NCBI GenBank assembly: GCA_008668455.1
Contig: RQCD01000008.1
Coordinates: forward strand, 1-8,713
Direction of reading: 5' to 3'
Origin: Clostridia bacterium
GTDB lineage: Bacteria > Bacillota > Clostridia > UBA1381
Length of the DNA stretch: 8,713 nucleotides
The position numbers and the translations under genes are program-made. Under the pieces are notes generated by a model. The model worked only from the letters and a program-made list of their open reading frames with translations, ran no database searches and had not been told where the DNA came from. Below, in pieces: positions 1 to 7,013 of this stretch. Numbering within the stretch: the stretch's first letter is position 1; every line of letters starts with the position of its first letter.

Positions 1-1641
1 GACAGCTGCCCGAACCGGTCCTTTTTCAATCAATTTCACACTGCCGGATTCACAGACAGCGGCGCATTTTCTGAAGCTGTAAATTCCGTGTGCCCAGGTA
101 TCGCTGTCCGACTCATCCATCAAAACAGCCGAGGAACATCCCATCAGCTGACGCTTAGTTGTCTTATCATAAATACTGCTGATTTCCCCGGTTGCTCCGT
201 CAAAATCTACACGCAGAAACTGATTTTCCAGGCGCTCATCCGACACTGAAAGCGTTGTTTCATAGTTTTCCTCCTGTGTTTTGAAATACATTCTGTAAAC
301 TGTATATCCAAGCGCAGGAACCTTTGCGTAAAACGCCATTTTGTAATTCATAGCGCCAATTGTTTTGGAATCACGCACATATTGAATCGGCACTTTGTTT
401 TCCTCTGCGTCAGTCACAATCTTAGCAGCATTATGTACCGAAACAATTGTTTCCACATCATACGACAGCGGATTAAAAATAACGATCGGTGTTCCGATGT
501 TTTCTTCAGAACACCAGGCAACCGCCGGAAGCCACTCTTTATATAGATTTAATTTCCTTCCGTCCATGGTGTCAATATTCCAGGAAATCTGCTGCAAGGC
601 AAAATTCGCATTCCGTTCGGCAACAGCAGCAGCTTCTCCGTGCAAATATCTTGCGTCGATGTATGCCTCTTTAATTGCACAGCCGCCCATAATGTCATGG
701 AACTGGTTAAATAGAACGTCCTCCCACGCTTTTTTATATTCATCTGCCGGATAGGGCGTATTCATCAGAGCCTTAGACAAAACCGAATATTCCTCTGCCT
801 CAAAAAGCTTGTTTTCACATAACCGATTGTTTGCTTTTACCTCACTCATCGCACTGTAACAGCCTTTTGCATGGTATTGCAAATCATCGTGTACTACGGG
901 AACCTCGTCCTCTTTTACAGCATCAAAGTATTCGTTAACTGTTGAATATATAAAGGATTGATCAAGCGTTCTATGCATTTGGTCCAGAAGCTCCACGGTC
1001 GCGCCGCCGCCGTGATTTCCAACCCCGTAAAATGCCATCATATCATGCTGCTTCGCGAGATCCTTCACTTTTTGGAACACTTCAAAACGTGTTTGATCAA
1101 TATTATAAAATTCCGGAATCCGATAGGTTCTCACGCGGCTTCCGTCCATACTTTCCCAGTCAAACAGGTATCCAGGAAGCTGTTTTTCATGCGGCATCGG
1201 ACGCATGAAAACATAATGATCTATACCGCTTTTTTTCAGAATCTGCGGCAGATTTCCATTGTGACCAAAGGAATCGACATTATATCCGGTATTTGCCGTC
1301 ACGCCGAATTTCTCCTGAAAGTACCGCTGACTAATTAACGCATGACGTGCATAGGATTCTCCGGACGGAATATTGCAGTCCGGCTGGATAAACCAACCGC
1401 CAACAATATTCCATCTTCCCTCTTTTACTCTCTCTGTAATTTCTGAGAACATACCCGGATCGCTCTTTTCAATCCACATGTAATAAGCGCTGCATGCAGA
1501 TGTAAACTTAAAATCCGAAAACTCCTTCATGCGGTCTAATGCGCTCCGAAACGTTGCCTTTACTTCTGCAAAGCCCTCCTGCCATTGCCAAAGCCAGACA
1601 GGGTCTAAGTGCGCATTTCCAATCAAATGTATTTTTTTCAT
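1..1641 (-). CDS. GH38 family alpha-mannosidase, cytoplasmic (partial, C-terminus beyond window)
   Basis: Retaining alpha-mannosidase of glycoside hydrolase family 38, expected to release alpha-linked mannose from imported oligosaccharides. The 547 codons seen hold the catalytic part, and the frame is open through base 1. Visible family signatures: HLDPVW at residues 11-16 (His11 and Asp13 as zinc ligands), NVDSFGHNG at 121-129 with Asp123 as the predicted nucleophile, YGVGNHGGG at 205-213, GCYSAMSEVKANNR at 260-273, and NQFHDIMGG at 312-320 with His315 as a further zinc ligand. The region after about residue 380 begins the beta-sandwich part. Bacterial GH38 enzymes usually have about 800-1000 residues, so a substantial C-terminal part is missing. 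There is no signal peptide: the protein starts directly in the first barrel strand, which implies a cytoplasmic enzyme. The ATG is fixed by AAGGAG 8 bases upstream. It lies 16 bases after the secreted hydrolase gene, so it is probably the last visible step of the same operon. The family call is firm; linkage specificity is unknown. Confidence 0.95.
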   Translation of the reverse strand, partial: MKKIHLIGNAHLDPVWLWQWQEGFAEVKATFRSALDRMKEFSDFKFTSACSAYYMWIEKSDPGMFSEITERVKEGRWNIVGGWFIQPDCNIPSGESYARHALISQRYFQEKFGVTANTGYNVDSFGHNGNLPQILKKSGIDHYVFMRPMPHEKQLPGYLFDWESMDGSRVRTYRIPEFYNIDQTRFEVFQKVKDLAKQHDMMAFYGVGNHGGGATVELLDQMHRTLDQSFIYSTVNEYFDAVKEDEVPVVHDDLQYHAKGCYSAMSEVKANNRLCENKLFEAEEYSVLSKALMNTPYPADEYKKAWEDVLFNQFHDIMGGCAIKEAYIDARYLHGEAAAVAERNANFALQQISWNIDTMDGRKLNLYKEWLPAVAWCSEENIGTPIVIFNPLSYDVETIVSVHNAAKIVTDAEENKVPIQYVRDSKTIGAMNYKMAFYAKVPALGYTVYRMYFKTQEENYETTLSVSDERLENQFLRVDFDGATGEISSIYDKTTKRQLMGCSSAVLMDESDSDTWAHGIYSFRKCAAVCESGSVKLIEKGPVRAAV

Positions 1642-1649
1642 ACAGCTTT

Positions 1650-1655
1650 CTCCTT
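1650..1655 (-). promoter_or_regulatory. Ribosome binding site of the GH38 gene
   Basis: AAGGAG on the minus strand, 8 bases before the ATG at 1641. It sits in the 16-base gap after the TAA at 1658-1660 and decides the start. Confidence 0.85.
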
Positions 1656-1657
1656 TT

Positions 1658-3763
1658 TTATTTTTGCTTTACCATAATAACGCTGCCAGCTTTCACGGTA
1701 AAGCACATCCGATCCGAAACAGAATTGTCTTTTCCGTCAATCACCACACAGTTTTCTGCAGGATATTTCACTTGAACGTCGTAATCGTTATAGTTTGCCA
1801 AGAACTCTGCCCAAGTGCCGTCAGATGCCAGCCATTTTCCCTGGATCAGCTTATCTGCATAAAGCTTGTCGCCATTTTTTTCAGTAATCACATTCTGCTC
1901 CAGTCCTAAATTGGTTGGCTTCAGCATTCTGCCCTCATGCAGATATTTTCTCTCACGCTTTCTGAATCCGTTTGCCTGCCGTGCAAATTCGTATACTCTT
2001 TCACAGTCCGGCATCAGATCAAAATTCCGTAATCCCCAATTCCAGGTCGGCTTTCCGTTATCCGTTAGAATCAGCGTAATAACGTTATAAACCGCATAAG
2101 GTTTTCCGTCATTGGAGAAACAGGAGAAGAACTGATTCACATTATAATCGCCATGCAGGATAAACCAAAAATGCTTTTGCACACCCTCGGAGGCGCTTCT
2201 CACAAGTGTCTGCACCGACGCTCTTGCCATACCGCGATTCTGCTCGTCATAAAGTCCGCCGTCCTTTGTCCAGGCACGCAGCTGACCCATACCGCCCTCG
2301 GTAAGCCAAAGCGGCTTTTTCCAGGTGTTATAGGCAAGCTCCTCTCTCTGCAGTGCAAGATCGTGATCTGCTTCCTTATTTGAAACATTCAGATTCATGT
2401 TTTTGGAATATGCATGATATGCATACGCGTCTGAAAATTTCATAAGACCGTTCATTGTTGCAACTTCTGCAAAGTCTCCGGCGCCTCCGCTTAAGATTTC
2501 TGCACCCTCCGAAAATGCGCCGTGCATCTGCATGCTGACCTTGCCGGAATCCTTAAAACCAAGCGCGCCTGCCTTGTAGAATGCAGCAAATTCGTCTGCT
2601 GTGCCGCCCCAGAAGGCAAGATCCGGCTCGTTACTAAGTTCCCATGCAGAGATATAGTCGCCCGCCCATTCAGCTCTGCCTTTGGTTGTATTGTACGTAT
2701 CAAACAGGTTGTCTGCGATCTGTTGATTCATTCCGTGTGTACACATCAGAATTTTTAAGCCTGCATCCTTATATTTTTGAAAAAGCGATTTTTGACTTTC
2801 ACTCAGCTCAGAATAGCCGTCCATATAATACCAGCGCTCACGCACCCAGCCAACTCCGGTCAGCTTGCAGGCACGGATATAAGCGTCCCGATCCTTTGCC
2901 GCAGTTTCTACAATTGCCATATCCATAGCAAAGGGGGAATTGTAGAATGTTTTTTGCTTTGATTCATCCTCAACCACTGAGAACGAACCCTCATAGGCAA
3001 CGCTTCCGCCCTCATTATAGACAAACAGCTTATACCAGCCAAGCGGCAGCTGACCCAGGCGCAGAGAATACACCTGTTTATTTCTGCCAATGGTCAGCTC
3101 ACTATTCTGCACTTCCTCGCCCCAGTAGTTTTCCACCCGGAAGCTAAGCTTTTTCTCAACCGATTCCGGATAAGTCATTTTAATATCATAGGTGACATTG
3201 TCGCTCCGCTCAAAGACATTCACCGGGCGTGCCGGAATAACGTCGCTCACCTGGTAATTCGGTTTTGTAAACGCGATGGTGTCCAGGTAAAAGCAAATCT
3301 GACTGTCTGCCGCGCGCTGATCATTTGCAATCACCTTCATGTAGTTTGTACCTTTGTTCAGATACACACAGCCTAAATCAACCGTACTCCAGATATTACT
3401 TCCGCCGATGGAGGTTTCTTTTCCCTCCTCACGGGCATTAATCGTCCTGGTATCGTTAATAACCACAGTATAATTTGAGCAAAACTGAAAATTTAATGCT
3501 GTGCTTTGCAGGGTCAGAAGATACCAGCCGGCATCCTCTGCCTCCACCTTATACCGGACAACGTTATTTGCATTTCCGTTTTCTGTATACTGTACAGATA
3601 AGTATTTGCCGCCGCTTCTTGCACCATCTCCTTGTACCGTCCAGTTCCTTGTTGCAGTATAATAATTTTCTGCCTCCAGTGTGATATTCTTTGCACATAC
3701 ATGAACGCTAAAAAGCAGCATAACAGACATTACCGCTATCACAATACGAAGTTGTTGTTTCAT
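1658..3763 (-). CDS. Secreted glycoside hydrolase, clan GH-A-like, with N-terminal CBM-like and Ig-like modules
   Basis: Predicted extracellular retaining glycosidase of 701 residues. Residues 1-24 form a signal peptide (basic start, hydrophobic core, likely cleavage after VCA); the single Cys lacks a good lipobox. Residues about 27-167 are a beta-sandwich carbohydrate-binding module of CBM6/35 style, opening with ITLEAE and closing with RAADSQICFYLD. Residues about 189-267 are Ig-like. Residues about 275-600 are a TIM-barrel domain with WELSNEPD (374-381; Glu379 as predicted acid/base) and WLTEGG (486-491; Glu489 as predicted nucleophile), plus YHAY at 449-452. This strand 4/strand 7 Glu pair is the clan GH-A pattern. 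Residues 600-701 look like a small C-terminal beta domain. It resembles GH39/GH5-type barrels in outline, but I do not recognise the CAZy family, so the substrate is unknown. The ATG at 3763 follows AAAAGGAGG by 8 bases; an ATG 4 bases upstream is out of frame. It lies between the transporter and the GH38 gene, so the same glycan is the likely target. Confidence 0.85.
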   Translation of the reverse strand: MKQQLRIVIAVMSVMLLFSVHVCAKNITLEAENYYTATRNWTVQGDGARSGGKYLSVQYTENGNANNVVRYKVEAEDAGWYLLTLQSTALNFQFCSNYTVVINDTRTINAREEGKETSIGGSNIWSTVDLGCVYLNKGTNYMKVIANDQRAADSQICFYLDTIAFTKPNYQVSDVIPARPVNVFERSDNVTYDIKMTYPESVEKKLSFRVENYWGEEVQNSELTIGRNKQVYSLRLGQLPLGWYKLFVYNEGGSVAYEGSFSVVEDESKQKTFYNSPFAMDMAIVETAAKDRDAYIRACKLTGVGWVRERWYYMDGYSELSESQKSLFQKYKDAGLKILMCTHGMNQQIADNLFDTYNTTKGRAEWAGDYISAWELSNEPDLAFWGGTADEFAAFYKAGALGFKDSGKVSMQMHGAFSEGAEILSGGAGDFAEVATMNGLMKFSDAYAYHAYSKNMNLNVSNKEADHDLALQREELAYNTWKKPLWLTEGGMGQLRAWTKDGGLYDEQNRGMARASVQTLVRSASEGVQKHFWFILHGDYNVNQFFSCFSNDGKPYAVYNVITLILTDNGKPTWNWGLRNFDLMPDCERVYEFARQANGFRKRERKYLHEGRMLKPTNLGLEQNVITEKNGDKLYADKLIQGKWLASDGTWAEFLANYNDYDVQVKYPAENCVVIDGKDNSVSDRMCFTVKAGSVIMVKQK

Positions 3764-3771
3764 TCATTTGT

Positions 3772-3780
3772 CCTCCTTTT
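3772..3780 (-). promoter_or_regulatory. Ribosome binding site of the secreted hydrolase gene
   Basis: AAAAGGAGG on the minus strand overlaps the TAA (3779-3781) of the preceding permease gene. Its 8-base spacing favours the ATG at 3763 over the out-of-frame ATG at 3767, which is only 4 bases away. Confidence 0.85.
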
Positions 3781-4660
3781 ATCCTTTCACTCCGCCGATA
3801 TTGATGCCGCCCATAATCTGTTTCTGAAAAATAGCAAAAATGATAATCTGCGGAATCACTGAAAACAGAATTGCAAGCATCTGATAATCCATGGTGTAGG
3901 TTGACGCTTTCATTTTATAAAGCTGTACGCCAAGTACCGTTTTTTCCTTTGCCGAGATTAAGAGGTATGGCCAGAAAAAGTTTCCGATCTGTCCGTTAAA
4001 GGTGAACATTCCTACAACGATAAAGACCGGAGTGGAAAGCGGAATAATAATCTTAAAGAAAATTTTTGTGTTATTTGCGCCGTCTATCCATGCCGCCTCA
4101 ATCAGAGAGCTTGAGATGCCGTCAAAGAAGTTTTTAAACAAAATAATGTTAAATGCATTCGCACCCGACATCAGCCAGATCGGCCAGTAGGTTTCCAACA
4201 GATTGACCCCGATTAAGGGCATGCTCTTAAACTCCATATACAGAGGAACGGTACTCATCGTTCCCGGAAGAAGCATAATCCAGAAAATCAGAGCAAGCAT
4301 CAGCTTTGTTCCCTTTGGTTTTAGCCGGGATAATACATAGCCGGCAAGACCGGATATGACAATATTGGAAATCACAGCGCCAATTGCCATCAAAAAGGTG
4401 TTTCCATAGTATTTATAAAATTTTAATTCTGTCCATACCTTTCCAAGCTTTGACAGATCAATCCTTTTCGGAAGAAACGTTGCCGGAACAGCGTACATTT
4501 CCTTGACGTCCTTAAAGCCGGAAAGCATGATCCAAACCACCGGCAGCACCGAAATCAGGCAGTATGCAATCATAAAAATCATCATGAGCGTATACAAAAG
4601 CCTGTATTTCGGTTTTTTCATATCGGAATTTGTTAAAATTCCCTTATCCATATTCTTCAT
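3779..4660 (-). CDS. Carbohydrate ABC transporter permease, MalG-type (CUT1)
   Basis: Second inner-membrane subunit of a CUT1 sugar importer, forming the transmembrane channel with the product of the gene just upstream. At 293 residues it has the usual family length. Hydrophobic segments lie near residues 22-46, 88-112, 118-140, 158-176, 208-228 and 260-280. The EAA loop that docks the ATPase is clear: EAAWIDGANNTKIFFKIIIP at 188-207. The C-terminus QKQIMGGINIGGVKG (279-293) is typical of MalG-like subunits. The ATG at 4660 is 9 bases from AAGGAGG; Met4 is a less well placed alternative. It is 14 bases from the upstream permease and 15 bases from the hydrolase. The binding protein, not this subunit, sets the specificity. 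The family is secure; the transported sugar is inferred from the neighbouring GH38 enzyme. Confidence 0.95.
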   Translation of the reverse strand: MKNMDKGILTNSDMKKPKYRLLYTLMMIFMIAYCLISVLPVVWIMLSGFKDVKEMYAVPATFLPKRIDLSKLGKVWTELKFYKYYGNTFLMAIGAVISNIVISGLAGYVLSRLKPKGTKLMLALIFWIMLLPGTMSTVPLYMEFKSMPLIGVNLLETYWPIWLMSGANAFNIILFKNFFDGISSSLIEAAWIDGANNTKIFFKIIIPLSTPVFIVVGMFTFNGQIGNFFWPYLLISAKEKTVLGVQLYKMKASTYTMDYQMLAILFSVIPQIIIFAIFQKQIMGGINIGGVKG

Positions 4661-4669
4661 GCTGTCATA

Positions 4670-4676
4670 CCTCCTT
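4670..4676 (-). promoter_or_regulatory. Ribosome binding site of the MalG-type permease, fused to the preceding stop codon
   Basis: AAGGAGG on the minus strand, 9 bases before ATG 4660. Its first two bases are the last two of the TAA (4675-4677) of the MalF-type gene, so termination places a ribosome on the next start region. Confidence 0.88.
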
Positions 4677-5586
4677 AGTCGCGTTCAATTTTCTTGTCTA
4701 AATAGAAATAGAACAGCGTGAATACCATTAAGATCAGGAACATAATGACGCCGACCGCCATAGCAAGCTGCGGCTTGATGCTGACAAAGCCGTATTTGTA
4801 AGCTAAGAGTCCAAGCGTGTTTGACGCGCCGTTCGGACCGCCGTCGGTCATCTGCATCGGCTGCTCCATAATCGAGAATACACCGATAATCTGCCGTACC
4901 AAAAACAGCAGCGCAATGCCGGAAATATGCGGAACGGTAACTGTGAAGAACCGCTTTATAAAGCCTGCTCCGTCTATAATTGCCGCCTCATATAATTCTC
5001 TGGATACGCCCTGGAGACTTGCAAAATAGTAAATTGCAGTCGATCCGCAGCCGTTCCAGGTCATACTGATGACAATCAGCATGATCGTGTTTTTTGAATC
5101 CTGAAGCCATCCATACGGCTTCATTCCAAACCACGAGCCGATCATGTTTAAAAGTCCGCCCTGATCCGGATAGTACATTAAGTACCACAAAAGCGAGACA
5201 GCCATTCCCGGCAAAACTGCCGGGAAGTATGTACAAAAACGAAACGTGTTTCTCGCATGCACTAACTCGTTTAAAATGACTGCCACAAAGATCGGAAGCA
5301 AAAAGCCTAACACCAGCGACCAAAGAACATATTGGAAGGTGTTCCACATAGTTTTTACAAACATCGTATCCGAAATAACCTGACGGTAGTTTGCCAATCC
5401 GACAAATTCCTGCACCTTATAGCCTTTCATGTTGAAAAAGCTCCAGTATACCCCCATCACCTGCGGACGGATGATAAAAAGGTAAATGCACAGCACCGCC
5501 GGCAAAAGCAGAATCCACGCGTTGATGTCCTGACTGTTCGGCAAAAACGGATTGTTGTTGATTTTTTTCTTTCTTTCGAGCTTCAA
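4675..5586 (-). CDS. Carbohydrate ABC transporter permease, MalF-type (CUT1), TTG start
   Basis: First membrane subunit of the CUT1 importer, 303 residues. A basic N-terminus (KLERKKK) precedes hydrophobic segments near residues 23-48, 82-106, 122-140, 166-190, 222-240 and 272-296. The EAA loop is EAAIIDGAGFIKRFFTVTVP at 200-219, and FPAVLPGMAV (121-130) and MTDGGPNGASNTLG (246-259) are typical of MalF/UgpA-like sugar permeases. The start is TTG at 5586: no ATG or GTG is available in frame between the binding-protein stop and Met44, which would cost the first membrane segment. The ribosome binding site is a plain G-run (GGGGG, 7 bases away) rather than AGGAGG, and a five-codon minicistron spans the gap, so translation may be coupled to the gene before. 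The gap after the solute-binding protein gene is 13 bases. Confidence 0.94.
   Translation of the reverse strand: MKLERKKKINNNPFLPNSQDINAWILLLPAVLCIYLFIIRPQVMGVYWSFFNMKGYKVQEFVGLANYRQVISDTMFVKTMWNTFQYVLWSLVLGFLLPIFVAVILNELVHARNTFRFCTYFPAVLPGMAVSLLWYLMYYPDQGGLLNMIGSWFGMKPYGWLQDSKNTIMLIVISMTWNGCGSTAIYYFASLQGVSRELYEAAIIDGAGFIKRFFTVTVPHISGIALLFLVRQIIGVFSIMEQPMQMTDGGPNGASNTLGLLAYKYGFVSIKPQLAMAVGVIMFLILMVFTLFYFYLDKKIERD
5205..5226 (-). other. Perfect 9-bp inverted repeat inside the MalF-type gene
   Basis: Arms TTCCCGGCA and TGCCGGGAA with a 4-base loop (GTTT in the mRNA). It encodes FPAVLPG (residues 121-127), a conserved stretch of the family. No T-run follows on the transcript side, so it does not look like an intrinsic terminator. 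It may be a by-product of the codons used. Confidence 0.6.
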
Positions 5587-5600
5587 CGCGATTCCCCCAT
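5583..5600 (-). promoter_or_regulatory. Minicistron and G-rich ribosome binding region between binding protein and first permease
   Basis: The TAA of the binding-protein gene overlaps an ATG (TAATG). This ATG opens a five-codon frame, M-G-E-S-R, ending in TGA at 5585-5583. That TGA overlaps the TTG start of the permease (TTGA). The GGGGG at 5598-5594 is the only Shine-Dalgarno-like element before TTG. The overlaps are seen directly; translation of the minicistron and re-initiation at TTG are inference. Confidence 0.5.
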
Positions 5601-6997
5601 TATAAGTTGTTCAAAAAGTTTGCCTGGAAATCAGACGCTGCCTTTTCTAAAACAGCCTTGCAGTCTGCGTCCTTATTGGTCAGAACCTCCTGAATACAGC
5701 TGTCTAACAAGCTGTAAAGATCCTGCGCACACTGTTTTTCCTCAGTCTGATACTCAATTCCGGACTTGTCGTTATAAGACGCAATCTGTTTTTCGTCAAT
5801 GTTCCGGTACTCATCCACCAACTGGTTCTTATAGCCTTGGGTTGCCTCTTTATCTGTCCAGACGGAAAGATCTTTGATACCGATAATGGTTTTGTCCTCT
5901 TTTTTCTCGTCTTCTGTACTCTTTCTCAGATTTTCCTTTGTTTCATCCGTCAGGGTGTCGCTTGGTGTTGCACCGATAAATTTAAGCCATTTGAATGCAG
6001 CGTCAATCTGTTCCTCGGTTGCCTGCGGTGCAATTCCAAAGAATGCGCCGCCCATTAAGGTTACATGGCGCGCAGGTCCTGCCGGCATTTTTGCATAACC
6101 AATGTTATCTCTGCTCATACCATAGGCTGTATAAAGGCTGTTAACCTGAGCCGGATGTGCAAATGCCATTGCCGCTTGGTCTGTTCCAATTAATTTCATC
6201 GCGTCATCATTATTGATCAGTGTGGATGCTGGCAAAGAACCGTCCTCCCACATCATATCCTTTAACCACTGGAGTGCATCTGTTGTTCCCTGGTTAAAAT
6301 CAGATTCCCACTTATCGCCATTTTCTTTCATGAATGTACCGCCGAAATTCCAGGCAAGGTCAGTAAAGTTCCAGCCGCCGCCGTTTCCGGTGGTCGGGAA
6401 TAAAAAGCCTGCTTTGCCGGTTTTTTCGTGAATGGTTTTTGCCATAGCGCGCACATCATCAAAGGTTTCCGGGAACTGCGGAGAGCCGTCCGGATTCATT
6501 AATCCTGCCTCGCGGAACAGACTTAAATTCATCACCAAACCAAGCGTGTAAACCTGCGCCGGAATCAGATAAACCTTGCCATCCTGCGAAACCTCATTCA
6601 TCAGCTCCTCCGATACGACATCATAATATCCATTCTTTTTCATCGCATCGGTAATATCTGCGGAATACCCCATTTCAATAATTTTCTTTGCCTCGGTGAA
6701 ATGGGTTGTGTAGATAATCGGACGCGGCTCCCCCTCTGCCTTTGCAGCAAAGGTCTGCACATCATATTCGTAGGTATCCGGCGAAATTTCAATGTCCGGA
6801 TATTTTTCCTCAAAGGCAGCCTTCCGTTCCATCATAGATTTGTAGCCTTCCGGATTTGCCTCAGAATCCGGCCAGTTTCCGACAGATAAAAACACCTTAC
6901 CGTCCTTTGTGATTGCCGTCTGCTTTTTTTCTCCGCAGCCGGAAACAGCTCCAAACGCAAACGCAGCTGCAAGTGTCATTGCAATTATTCTTTTCAT
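5600..6997 (-). CDS. Extracellular solute-binding lipoprotein of CUT1 sugar ABC transporter
   Basis: Sugar-capturing lipoprotein of the importer (SBP_bac_1 type), 465 residues, the usual length for the family. Residues 1-21 are a lipoprotein signal peptide with lipobox VSGC (18-21); Cys21 would be lipidated and anchor the protein outside the membrane. The mature part shows typical CUT1 binding-protein features: an early strand with VFLSVGNW (35-42), YDVQTFAAKAEGE and YTTHF in the first lobe, VYLIPAQVYTLGLVMN for the hinge region, and the late GGAFFGIAP followed by an amphipathic helix FKWLKFIGA. The ATG at 6997 follows AGGAGG by 10 bases; a second AGGAG only 1 base from the ATG is too close to act for this start. 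It is the first transporter gene, 14 bases after the surface-protein gene. The ligand cannot be read from sequence; an alpha-mannoside oligosaccharide is inferred from the GH38 gene in the same transcript. Confidence 0.94.
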   Translation of the reverse strand: MKRIIAMTLAAAFAFGAVSGCGEKKQTAITKDGKVFLSVGNWPDSEANPEGYKSMMERKAAFEEKYPDIEISPDTYEYDVQTFAAKAEGEPRPIIYTTHFTEAKKIIEMGYSADITDAMKKNGYYDVVSEELMNEVSQDGKVYLIPAQVYTLGLVMNLSLFREAGLMNPDGSPQFPETFDDVRAMAKTIHEKTGKAGFLFPTTGNGGGWNFTDLAWNFGGTFMKENGDKWESDFNQGTTDALQWLKDMMWEDGSLPASTLINNDDAMKLIGTDQAAMAFAHPAQVNSLYTAYGMSRDNIGYAKMPAGPARHVTLMGGAFFGIAPQATEEQIDAAFKWLKFIGATPSDTLTDETKENLRKSTEDEKKEDKTIIGIKDLSVWTDKEATQGYKNQLVDEYRNIDEKQIASYNDKSGIEYQTEEKQCAQDLYSLLDSCIQEVLTNKDADCKAVLEKAASDFQANFLNNL

Positions 6998-7007
6998 ACT
7001 CCTATGT

Positions 7008-7013
7008 CCTCCT
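7008..7013 (-). promoter_or_regulatory. Ribosome binding site of the solute-binding protein, fused to the preceding stop codon
   Basis: AGGAGG on the minus strand, 10 bases before ATG 6997. It overlaps the TAG (7012-7014) that ends the surface-protein frame. An extra AGGAG at 6999-7003 is 1 base from the ATG. Confidence 0.85.

Noticed and set aside
958..1909. Several plus-strand open frames of 78-126 codons
   Set aside because: They are antisense to GH38 and the secreted hydrolase, have no recognisable motifs and overlap well-supported catalytic domains.
3764..3767. ATG at 3767 as an alternative start for the secreted hydrolase
   Set aside because: It is out of frame with the hydrolase and only 4 bases from the ribosome binding site.
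5332..5877. Plus-strand open frame of 181 codons, the longest on that strand
   Set aside because: It lies antisense to the MalF-type permease and the binding-protein C-terminus, spans their junction, shows no domain or membrane pattern, and is explained by the codon use of the real genes.
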